Part shown: positions 55,738 to 64,000 of the stretch, in pieces | How the letters are laid out: each line of letters opens with the position of its first letter | How positions within the stretch are numbered: position 1 is the first letter of the stretch | From: Eucommia ulmoides | Taxonomy: Eukaryota; Streptophyta; Magnoliopsida; Garryales; Eucommiaceae | DNA: 64,000 nucleotides | Assembly: GCA_016647705.1 (NCBI GenBank) | Contig: JAENRU010000483.1 | Coordinates: 744,001-808,000 of the forward strand | Direction: 5' to 3' | Notes under the pieces: model-generated | Told to the model about the DNA's origin: nothing | The model's database searches: none | Seen by the model: the letters and a program-made list of their open reading frames with translations, nothing else | Translations under genes and position numbers: made by a program

Positions 55738-55962
55738 ATGTGGCAGCTCTTCACAGATGGATCATCCAATGTAAGCGGCTGTGGGGCCGGAACGATTTTG
55801 GTAGCCCCTGGTAAAGAAGTTGTTGAATACCCTCTCCGACTCGGGTTCAGGGTTACGGACAATAAAGTTGAGTACGAAGCCTTGCTCGCTGGTCTCCGTT
55901 TGGCGAGGGAATTCAAAGTGCAAACTCTCATAGTCTTTTGTGACTTGCAACTCGTGGAAACT
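55738..55962 (+). pseudogene. Tat second (archaeal-type) RNase H, truncated
   Basis: WQLFTDGSSNVSGCGAGTILV, VEYPLRLGFRVTDNKVEYEALLAGLRLA and LIVFCDLQLV show the D...E...D arrangement of the extra RNase H domain that, in plant gypsy elements, marks the Tat lineage. The frame stops within the domain at an inverted LTR junction (55957-55963). Integrase and the 3' LTR of this element are missing from the window. Confidence 0.85.
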
Positions 55963-56757
55963 ATTGGTGCATAAAACTGGTACACACCTCGACTATGGTC
56001 CAGTCGGATGGTAGGTGGTTCCTCCTACTGAGGTGGAGTCGTCGGTTGAAAAGTCTTCGCGTGAGTTGTGTTGGGTCCTGGGAGGACGGACCTGTTGTGT
56101 CTAGAGTCCTACTCCTCAAAGAGTGTACCTGCAGAAGGCTCAGATCGGGGTTTGTCCCAGTGAAGCCCCTCTGGCGTGGTAATCAGTATTCAGAGAGAAA
56201 AGATACAAAATATAGCAAGCAAACAAATGAACTCATGCGTTATGTAAGTCATTAAAGCGTACATCGGGCTTACACAACCCCCAATATATATAGGCGTTGG
56301 AGATGATTAGTCGGGCCTAAACACGATTAATTAGAGAAACCCGGTGTTTAGCTGATAATCCAGGGCGTTTAGGAGATAATCGTTGGGTTTGGGCTTTTGG
56401 GCCCATTTGAAGAAACCCGCGGGCCTTTATCCGGCCTGCGGCAATAAGCTAGTGGAGTAGAGTAGAGATCCGTGAAGTCCTGGAGAAGAAACAAAGTGAA
56501 AATGAGAGTCGATCGAGGTGAACGGCTGAGTCCCTAAAACTGATCGCCGATGGCACGGTGCAGAGCTCAAAGCAGCACATCCCTACTAAGCTCTTTGCTC
56601 ATCCCTGGATGCAAATGAGATTCCAGGGAGGATCCATAGTCGGTGTATGCTCCAGCGTGACGTTGTGAATTCTGGAATTCGTTCTTGTCATTGTGAGGGT
56701 TGACACGTGGTTGAGTCCCAAGTGCTGATTCAGAGGTGCCCAAAAATACCCGCATTA
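55963..56757 (-). mobile_element. Inverted copy of the Tat LTR
   Basis: A full-length LTR in minus orientation, homologous to 48078-48871 (shared 'cgtttaggagataatcgttggg', 'gcccatttgaagaaacccgcgggcc' and 'tatatataggcgttgg'). Its 3' end is followed at 55957-55962 by only a few bases of PBS-like sequence before the RNase H of the plus-strand element. The junction is therefore a breakpoint, not a clean insertion. The minus-strand ORFs here are shadows. Confidence 0.85.
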
Positions 56758-56834
56758 GTTGCCCCCTTAGCTTTATGCGGCGAGGGGAGCGAGGTGATCA
56801 GGGATATCAATTCCTGGATGAAACGATGCCAAAC
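56758..56834 (-). mobile_element. 77-bp internal region with PBS and PPT
   Basis: Between two minus-strand LTRs. On the minus strand it opens with a PBS-like GTTTGGCATCG and closes with a purine tract (AGCTAAGGGGGCAAC) just before the LTR at 56757. This is the smallest possible internal region of an LTR element and has no coding sequence. Confidence 0.65.
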
Positions 56835-56985
56835 TGTTGGTGCATAAAACTGGTACACACCTTGAGTATGGTCCAGTCGGATAACGGGTAGGTCCTTTTG
56901 CGGAGGTGGAGTTGTCGGTTGCCGAGGATGACGTCGACTCGACATTTCCTGATCAATCAACAAATATACATACATATATATACAT
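56835..56985 (-). mobile_element. Truncated inverted Tat LTR
   Basis: The first 150 bp match the 3' end of the LTR (TGGTGCATAAAACTGGTACACACC is shared with 55965). Similarity stops near 56985 at AT-rich sequence. Together with 55963-56834 it forms LTR-77 bp-LTR. Confidence 0.8.
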
Positions 56986-57860
56986 GCACTGGTAGAATTT
57001 TTTTTTCCAAAATAAATTTGCCCATTTCAAAATCTGGGGATACACTTGTCCCAAATATTCACAACAAAATCACAAAAAAACTAAACCTTCCCCGGTTCAC
57101 ATCTATCCGCCCAACCCTCCAAGATGACCCCACCTCTTAACTTTACCTAGTGTTAGTAGTGGACCCACTCGTAGCTACAGCACTTGAAACCAAATATTTT
57201 ATCGGTGTACTATCTTCATAATATAAAATCATTTCATGGATCAAGCATAATTATTAAATACTGTTCTTCAAAATATAATATAATATAACCGCATACTAGT
57301 TCGGAATAAAATTCCACCGTCATCATTGCAATAAGATAATGTATTTAAATATACCAATCCAAACATTTCGACATATAACAAAATACCACATTCATATTTT
57401 CTTACTAGCCATAGGGTCATTTCACCTCGCAATCGGAAGTTATGACAGTATCGTAACCTGTATTACTGTGCCATCTAAGATGACTATCAATGACAGGACC
57501 ATTTAGTATCCCCAATAGTAGGGGCAACCATCTGCAGGATTTGTACTCCTGATAGGTCTCAATATATCCACAACATAATGAACCACCTGCTGCAGGACTT
57601 GTCCTCCTGACAGGTCATCATATATCAACAACATAATCAACTACATACAGGACTTGCCCTCCTGACAGGTCATGATATATCGTCATACAGCACATGCCCT
57701 CTTGTTAGGACTAACAACATCCCGCAGAACATGCCCTCCTGACAGGATCACACTATGACATAGTCGGATAATAAAATTATTTTTCACATTTGGAAATCTA
57801 CTTGATCCACATAAGTTATAAAACTGTCCATTTTAATAAATATTCTTTTTTCACAATTTA
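56986..57860. repeat. Non-coding repeat, third copy of the 10801-12180 family
   Basis: Shares 'gccatagggtcatttcacctc', 'gtatccccaatagtagg' and repeated 'aggacttg(c/t)cctcctgacaggtc' motifs with 10860-12140, in the same orientation. The 5' part (56986-57130) is not shared. No gene. Confidence 0.7.
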
Positions 57861-57869
57861 TACAAAAAT

Positions 57870-60067
57870 ACACTTTGTCCATTTGGTACCTATAGTTTCG
57901 ATTTGAACATATAAAGCCTAGAGATTTACCTCTAATGACCTGAAATTAATTTCACTTACACCCCCATTACTTTTAAAAAGTAATACAAAGCGCCCTTACT
58001 ATTTAAAAAATAAAAACCAAAACGTCTTTTGGTGTTAAATAAATACGTAATAGGTTAAATTTCAAATTTCAAATAAATATGTAACATATAGGTTTATTTT
58101 TTTTATTTGAATTTTTTTTCTTTCAATCAATAATTATTGCTAATTTTTGAAACAAGGAGAGGGTAAAGTACAATTTCCAAAAAATGGAGAGGGTTTATTT
58201 AATTTAATATTTTTCGATTCATACTGAACTAAGAGTATGAGAGCATGTAATTATCATGCATGTTGGTCCAAATGTGGTCTTTGCTTGTCAAAGGTTGTGC
58301 TTATGGGGACGTACTTAAATTATTCTTTTAGAATGGCTTGCAGACAGATCAAATCATAGCCCATGTGAAATTCATTATTAAAGAATTTGAATAATTGTTT
58401 TTTTGTCTTAATTTCACTAATTCATGCAAAATATATCATTAGCAAACCCAGAAGTTTGACCATTATTTCAACTTGGTACCTATAGTTTCAATTTGAACAT
58501 ATAAAGTCTAGAGATTCACCCCTAATGACCAGGAATTTCACTTGCACCCCCATTTCTTTTAAAAAGTTATACAAAGATCTCTTACTATTTAAAAAGTAAA
58601 AATCGAAATGTCTTAAAGTTGTTAAATAGATACGTAATAGGTTAAATTTTTAATTATAAATAAATACGTAATATATAGGTTTAATTTTTTTTTAAATTTT
58701 TTTTTTTTCATTCAATCAATAATTATTTCTAATTTTTGGAATGAGGAGGGGGTAAAGTATATTTTTAAAAATAGAGGGGGATTTATTTAATTTAATATTC
58801 GTTTGATTCAAACTAAATTAGGAGTACAAGAGCATGTAATTATCATGCATGTTGGTCCAAATTTGGCCTTTACTTGTCGCTGGTTGTGCTTGTGGGAGTA
58901 TACATAAATTACTCTTTTTGGTTGGTTTGTAAACAGATCAAATCATAAGTAACCTACGTGAAATCATTATTAAAGAATTTTGATAATTGATTTTTTGTCT
59001 TAATTTGACTAATTCATGAAAAATATATCTTTAGCAAACCCCAAAGTTTTACCATTATTTAAACTTGGTACCTCTAGTTTCAATTTGAACATCTAAAGTC
59101 TTGAGATTTACCCCTAATGACATGGAATTAATTTCACTTACACCCCTATTACTTTTAAAAAGTAATACAAAGATACCTTACAATTTAAAAAATAAAAACC
59201 AAAATGACTTTTAGTGTTAAATAAATAGGTAATAGGTTAAATTTTTAATTTTAAATAAATATGTATTATGTTTTTTTTTTTTTTTTTTTTTTATCAATAA
59301 TTATTGCTAATTTTTGGATCAAGGAGGAGGAAAAGTATATTTTTCAAAAAATGAAGTGGGTTTCATTTAATTTAATATTTTCTGATTTAGACTGAACTAG
59401 GAGTACGAGGGGATGTAGTTATCATGCATGTTGGTCCAAATGTGGCATTTGCTTGTCGCACTTTAAGTTTGTGGAGGTGTAATTAAATTACTCTTTTTGG
59501 TTGGCTTGTAATAGATCAAATCATAAGTAGCCTACGTGAAATCCATTATTAAAGAATTTGGATAATTGATTTTTTCTCTTAATTTCACTAATTCATGCAA
59601 AACATATCATTAGAAAACCTAGAAGTTTGACCATTATTTCAACTTGGTACCTATAGTTTCAATCAATGTTTTTAAAACCAGACTGGATGTTGAACCGGAA
59701 AAGTCACCGGGTCACGGGTCACCGGTTCAACCGGTAAGCAAACCGCGGTTGAACTGGTGATGTCATAGTTACGTCATTAATATATATATATATATATATA
59801 ACACCTAATTTTCTTCCCAAATTATCTATCCTATAAATTAGGACTAATTTTGAAAATGTCCTATAGTAATTAGGGTTATTTTTTGGGTCATAAAAGAGAC
59901 ATGTTTGACTCTTAGATCACTTTTGATCCAAGGGTCAAGGTCAAAACTACATAAACCTCATTTCCTCACAACTAAGTTCTAACCCTCATTGTGTCACTGC
60001 TCCTTCTCAATTCCCCATCTCTCTCTCTCTCTCACCCATTTGATTTCTCAGCTCTCTCGCTCATTAT

Positions 60068-60104
<37 letters not shown>

Positions 60105-60637
60105 GCCACTCTGACTTCACCCATTTTTTTTCGTCGCCGCTACATCCTCCTGTGATCTCGTCGATTTCCTCACTGCCCCGATCTCGCTATGGTCCGCCTT
60201 CCAACCTTAAGTCACCGCCTTATCCCTCTCTCCCTCCATCGCCATGATTCTAGCTGAACCATCGTCGAGGGTCAGATTTGGGGATAGCGGTGTTCAGCTA
60301 GGGCCGGCGGTGGTCGGATTTGGAGATGGCGAGGAGAAGGCAGCGTTTTTGGAGAATGAAGAAAACCTGACCGATTCGACGAAAATCGGAACGGTTCACC
60401 GATTCACGGTTGAACCAGTGCGAATTGGTCGGTTGAGCAGTTTTTAGGGGTAAACGGTTTTAGAGGTATAACCGGACCGGAATCTGAGCTGGTCGACGGT
60501 TCAACCGGTTGAATCGGCCGGTTCGGTCTGGTTTTTAAAATACTGGTTTCAATTTGACCATATAAAGCCTAGAGATTCACCCCTAATGACGTGGAATTAA
60601 TTTCACTTACACCCCCATTACTTTTAAAACGTAATAC
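57870..60637. repeat. ~590-bp tandem repeat array (3 units plus partial)
   Basis: The landmark 'tggtacctatagtttcaatttgaacatataaag' starts near 57883, 58474, 59066 and 59645, giving steps of 591, 592 and 579. Units share 'acttttaaaaagtaatacaaag', 'gtaataggttaaattt', 'caataattattgctaatttttgg' and 'gttggtccaaatgtgg'. The fourth unit is split by the hAT element at 59664-60545 and breaks off at about 60637. Single relatives are at 38835-39265 and 46485-46735. No coding potential. Confidence 0.9.
59664..60545. mobile_element. hAT-type non-autonomous element, 882 bp
   Basis: Ends CAATGTTTTTAAAACC and GGTTTTTAAAATACTG are near inverted repeats. A perfect 8-bp duplication GTTTCAAT flanks it (59656-59663 and 60546-60553), and neighbouring tandem units show the intact empty site. 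Subterminal 'accggttcaaccgg' motifs are abundant at both ends, as in the related element 33435-34201. The interior has (TA)n (59779-59800), (CT)n (60068-60100) and a GC-rich gene-like stretch (60120-60460) with a 67-codon frame of unknown origin. No transposase. Confidence 0.92.
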
Positions 60638-60915
60638 AAAGATTCCAACCTATTTCAATCAGGTTCTAGAATCCTTAATTTGTAATGAGTTTGACTAATC
60701 GATAATCGGCCTTAAATCAATTTAATAGAAATACATTGAGTCTATGTGCACATGCAAATTAGGATCTACAATAATTTTCACCCAAACACATTGTCAAGTA
60801 CACATAACTCACATGCATGGGTATTACCCTTGACCTCAAAAACAACCAGGGGTAATATCATCATCGGGTAACAGCCTAGATGAACGTAAAACTCAGCATG
60901 CACACAATAACAACA
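60638..60915. other. 3' portion of Athila-like internal region, nothing clear
   Basis: Continuous with the minus-strand gag remnant at higher coordinates but no frame is recognisable. Confidence 0.35.
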
Positions 60916-62200
60916 CTAAAACATTCTACAATAAACAAACATGCAATACGGTAAAATAGTAAAATATACTAATATCCTACACATCACCGCCAAACTTGAA
61001 ATAGACAGTGTCCTTAGCGGCCCAATCATCAATCTCAACATATGAAATATAGCTTGCTGACAAAGAGTATTTAGAACACGTACCTGGGAGGCGAGAGAAT
61101 CTCGCCTCCGAATCAAGTCGGCAGTGATGGATTTAACTTATTTTAGAACTTGGGTTGCCTCCCAAGAAGCGCATAGTTTATTATCCTCGACCCGACATGG
61201 AGAACGACTCGTCAAAGAGCAGTTTCCGCCCATAGTAAATGTCGTACAACACTATGTATCGGTCTTGGTTTAGTATGCCCTCAAGCTTGGTGAGATTTGG
61301 CTCTGATCGACCCAAGCTTTCAACAAGATTCTCTACTAACTCATGTACTTGGTGGGCATGGAAGAACATTGCTAATGGCGGTAAAAGACAAGTGAGCCAC
61401 ATCGGATCCTCGTAGATGTAATCGTCTTGGATCGACTACACCATCACCAGCTGGAATTCAAACGATGAAAATTCACAATGATTAAAGTGTGAATCTCTAT
61501 CAATCTCACCCAAGTACCTCCCACTTGTCTTCGGTTCCTCGTGGTGGCTTTCGATGAATGTGGCTTGTGTATTTTCCAGTGCCACCACGTTTTACTCAGC
61601 CTCAATCAAGCAGATTAGCTGACCGATTTGCGTCTGCAAAGATATTACAGTCGTATCGATTTCAGCGTAGACCGTCTCAATGTTATCAAGACGATCTTCA
61701 TGCTTGTTGAGTCGATCATGCGTCTCCCCCAATAATCTCTGAGTTTCCCCTATAACGGTAGTGAACACGTCTGTTAAGGTAGGGGAAGACTCTTCATTTT
61801 GATCCGGAATGTCATTCCATGGCGCCATAGAATTGAAACTCTGATAATCAAAGACCTCCATGTCTTCCAACAATCAATGGGCTTCATCCGCGGTTAGTTG
61901 GTTGAAAAATGTGGTACCATTTCCTCTTTCAACTCACATTTTGGTTGCGGCTTGTAACCCATCAAGGAAGTTCAGTAGTTGACACTCCCTGAGGAAACGA
62001 TGGTTCAAAAATCGGAGTAGAAAATCCTTGTATCGATCCCAAGCACAGTAAAATCGCTCGAAATCCCGTTGAAAGAAACGCAAAAATACTTGTCGATCTA
62101 ACATCTTCAAGCACCCTGCAGGAAAAACAAAAATAAAACTACAAAACAAAAAAGTTATACACAAAATAAATGCCTAAAGTAAAATCGGGTCATTTACTCA
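60916..62200 (-). pseudogene. Athila-like gag remnant
   Basis: On the minus strand, downstream of the PBS at 62229-62246, successive broken frames read FFQRDFERFYCAWDRYKDFL, LRECQLLNFLDGLQAATK (61934-62164), then LLEDMEVFDYQSFNSMAPW and a helical LGETHDRLNKHEDRLDNIE (61592-61873), and a further piece at 61181-61402. The order AWxRYKDLL...Q...F.DGL...LLE.M...YQ is that of Athila-type gag as I remember it. Stops separate the pieces (for example near 61876 and 61934), so it is dead. No protease or RT is seen further on. Confidence 0.65.
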
Positions 62201-62228
62201 CAATATCAATAATAATCTAAAAACACAA

Positions 62229-62246
62229 TCCCCAGCAACGACGCCA
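62229..62246 (-). other. Primer-binding site, tRNA-Asp type
   Basis: Minus-strand TGGCGTCGTTGCTGGGGA, very close to the complement of a plant tRNA-Asp 3' end (TGGCGCCGTTG...), six bases from the LTR. This fixes the element on the minus strand with its 5' LTR at 62253-63653. Confidence 0.8.
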
Positions 62247-62252
62247 AAAATT

Positions 62253-63653
62253 TGGTAGCGCATAAATATACTGCTACTTTTACCGCAAGTGTACGGGTCA
62301 AGTTTTAGTATAGGTAGGGAGAGTATAGGTATCGTGTTCACAGGGATTGGTTGAAATTGTTATCGAGTACCGTGTTTATCATGATCTAACTTTATCTAGG
62401 CGAAAAAAGAATGTGTAAAATTTATATTAAACTAAACTAATTAATTAAATTATCTATACTAATATAATGAGATGTTTTCGGGAAAAGAATTGTCTAGGAA
62501 TTAACGTTGTTTACAAATACGTGTTCAATCTCGTTTGACTTACGTTAATGGTGTTCGCGTATCTAACAATCTCGGTTCGTAAACTCACTCGCCATCTCTC
62601 TCGAGTGTAAGACGAGTGAATACATGACTTTGCGTCAACGAAGAAGTCCCCCTCAACGTCTTAACGACACTAGGTCACGTGAGTCTCGCCCCAACGTCGT
62701 TGATTGCACACTTTCTAACACTCTCTCGATTCGTTAGATTGTCGTGTTGTGTTAAAACTCTAGTCTGAATCAGGGGTTACCTCTCCCAAGTGTCAAACCC
62801 TGTATTCTCTAATTTTCTAAACAAGCATAATATCAAAAAATAACGGTAAACACAATTGAAATTATAAAGAACACACATTAATGAAACACCGAAATCAAAA
62901 TAACCACATATTTATAAATGTATTGTTAATCCCTATATAATCCACGTTTAGCTAACGGTCATAACTGTATTTACAATAAAGAACGAGCTAAACATGCTCA
63001 ACAAATGCCTAAGTTAAAGATATAAAAGAGAAAACAAAAGAACTTAGCCTAGTCCGAAGATTATGTCGTAGAACGATCGCTTCCTTCAATTTCTCCTTCT
63101 TCGGATTGTGAGCTCTCCCTAAAAAATACTCTAATCTCTACCCTAAATATGTTCCAAGTGTTGTAGGGGTGTTGGAGATCCAAGGCCCGAAAATAGAGAG
63201 AGGAGAAGGGATTAAATAGAAAAAATATCCTAAAAAATATCTACATCTGTACAGAGGTGATCGCCACGGTGGTGGGTATATCGGTTTGATGTTCGCCACA
63301 GCAGTGGAGGAGGCAGTGAGATCAGGGACTTCTCTGCAATTTCACCACCGCGGCGGTGGATATCATCGCTGCGGCAATGAGTTTACAGCAACTTAAGCCT
63401 CTCTTTGCATATTCACCTCCGCGACGGTGGTCTGGATGCAACGGCAATGGGATTCTTTTCAAAATATTGCCTACGTGCTTATTTTTCCACCGTTCTTGAT
63501 CCGATATGATCGTTTATGATCCGTTTTCATCTCTTTTTACCCCCACACACCTAATTTATAGAAAAAAGAATAAAAACATATTAAAACATACAAAAATGCT
63601 ATAAAACTACTCTAAAACTAACAAAATTGGCTTGGGAATAAATAGATAAATCA
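62253..63653 (-). mobile_element. 5' LTR of Athila-like element
   Basis: A 1.4-kb LTR in minus orientation, with minus-strand ends TGATTTATC and GCGCTACCA. The left boundary is set by the PBS; the right boundary (63653) is chosen from the TGATT start and is less sure. Interior repeats '(c/g)accgcggcggtgg' occur near 63260-63430. No gene. Confidence 0.65.
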
Positions 63654-63715
63654 TACCTATCGATAAGCCCATGATAAAATCCATGATGACCTTGTTGTCT
63701 TGAGCTGTACTCCAA

Positions 63716-63930
63716 TGTAGTTATATTAGGAAATGATTGTTGCCTTATTTGCATATATCCTATAATTGTGTATATCCCGATTGTTATGAGATTATTCTGT
63801 ATTTTCTTGCCACAGATAGCTTAGATGAATGGATGTCAAGGACCTACCCTTGTATATTTATATGCTCTGTATTAAGGAAAAGAAGAATCAGAATGAATAC
63901 CATTGAACATAAACTCTCTCTATCTTAACA
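63716..63930 (+). mobile_element. 5' LTR of a Ty1/copia element
   Basis: A 215-bp LTR starting TGTAGTTATATTAGGAAATG and ending CTATCTTAACA, immediately followed by the PBS. The short LTR and its TGTTAG/TTATATTAGGAAAT-like start are typical of plant copia elements. The 63-codon ORF across it is not a gene. The element continues beyond the window, so its state is unknown. Confidence 0.85.
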
Positions 63931-64000
63931 TGGTATCAGAGCAGAGATCATTTCTTTGATCTTTGCTATACCAAAAGCTGCTATTGCAACGGCAGCATTA
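63931..64000 (+). mobile_element. Copia PBS and start of internal region
   Basis: TGGTATCAGAGC (63931-63942) is the canonical plant initiator-Met tRNA primer-binding site. About 58 bp of leader follow to the window edge; gag would begin outside. Confidence 0.9.

Noticed and set aside
62229-62246. tRNA-Asp gene fragment
   Set aside because: Only the primer-binding complement is present; no cloverleaf or A/B boxes.

Overview
The window is nuclear DNA of a flowering plant, most likely a eudicot. It is strongly AT-rich, has long (CT)n/(TA)n/(CA)n microsatellites, and is packed with plant-type transposable elements: Tat-, Athila- and Tekay-like Ty3/gypsy, Ty1/copia, MULE, hAT and Helitron. I see one intact protein-coding gene, a single-exon F-box gene on the minus strand at 34683-35804. 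Its motifs most resemble S-locus F-box (SLF/SFB) and SLF-like proteins. A decayed second copy of the same gene lies at 4863-5985. The species cannot be named from sequence alone.

Layout. 1-740: LTR-like promoter region with GTTAAC palindromes and a 46-bp tandem repeat. 895-6612: first copy of a segmental duplication carrying the F-box pseudogene. 6613-16246: remnants of gypsy elements. They comprise a minus-strand Tat-type LTR whose U3 is an array of 79-bp hairpin units, two 119-bp LTR-end/PBS repeats next to a Tekay-like LTR, a non-coding repeat pair, an intron-bearing plus-strand ORF of the 'putative gypsy type transposon' family, and an antisense integrase tail. 16252-17030: copia RT/RNase H fragment. 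17230-23813: a MULE with a perfect 9-bp target duplication, interrupted by two solo LTRs that each have perfect 5-bp duplications. 24144-25959: a second MULE. 26335-36500: second copy of the segmental duplication, expanded by a solo LTR, a Helitron and a hAT element, and carrying the intact F-box gene. 36500-43430: AT-rich repeats and a plus-strand copy of the hairpin-array LTR. 43432-45376: third MULE. 48078-56985: a Tat gypsy element (LTR, PBS, gag, protease, RT, two RNase H domains) broken by a 2.75-kb solo LTR and fused to inverted LTR copies. 57100-60640: tandem 590-bp repeats containing a second hAT element. 60640-63653: minus-strand Athila-like gag, PBS and LTR. 63716-64000: 5' end of a copia element running off the window.

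How the parts fit. The two duplicated blocks act as empty-site controls for each other. A 124-bp MITE is found only in copy 1. A solo LTR and a hAT element are found only in copy 2, and copy 1 still shows the single target sequence at both sites. This dates those insertions after the duplication. The F-box gene stayed open in copy 2 and decayed in copy 1. No transposable element here has an intact transposase or polyprotein, so all mobile elements look non-autonomous or dead, except possibly the copia element cut off at the right edge.
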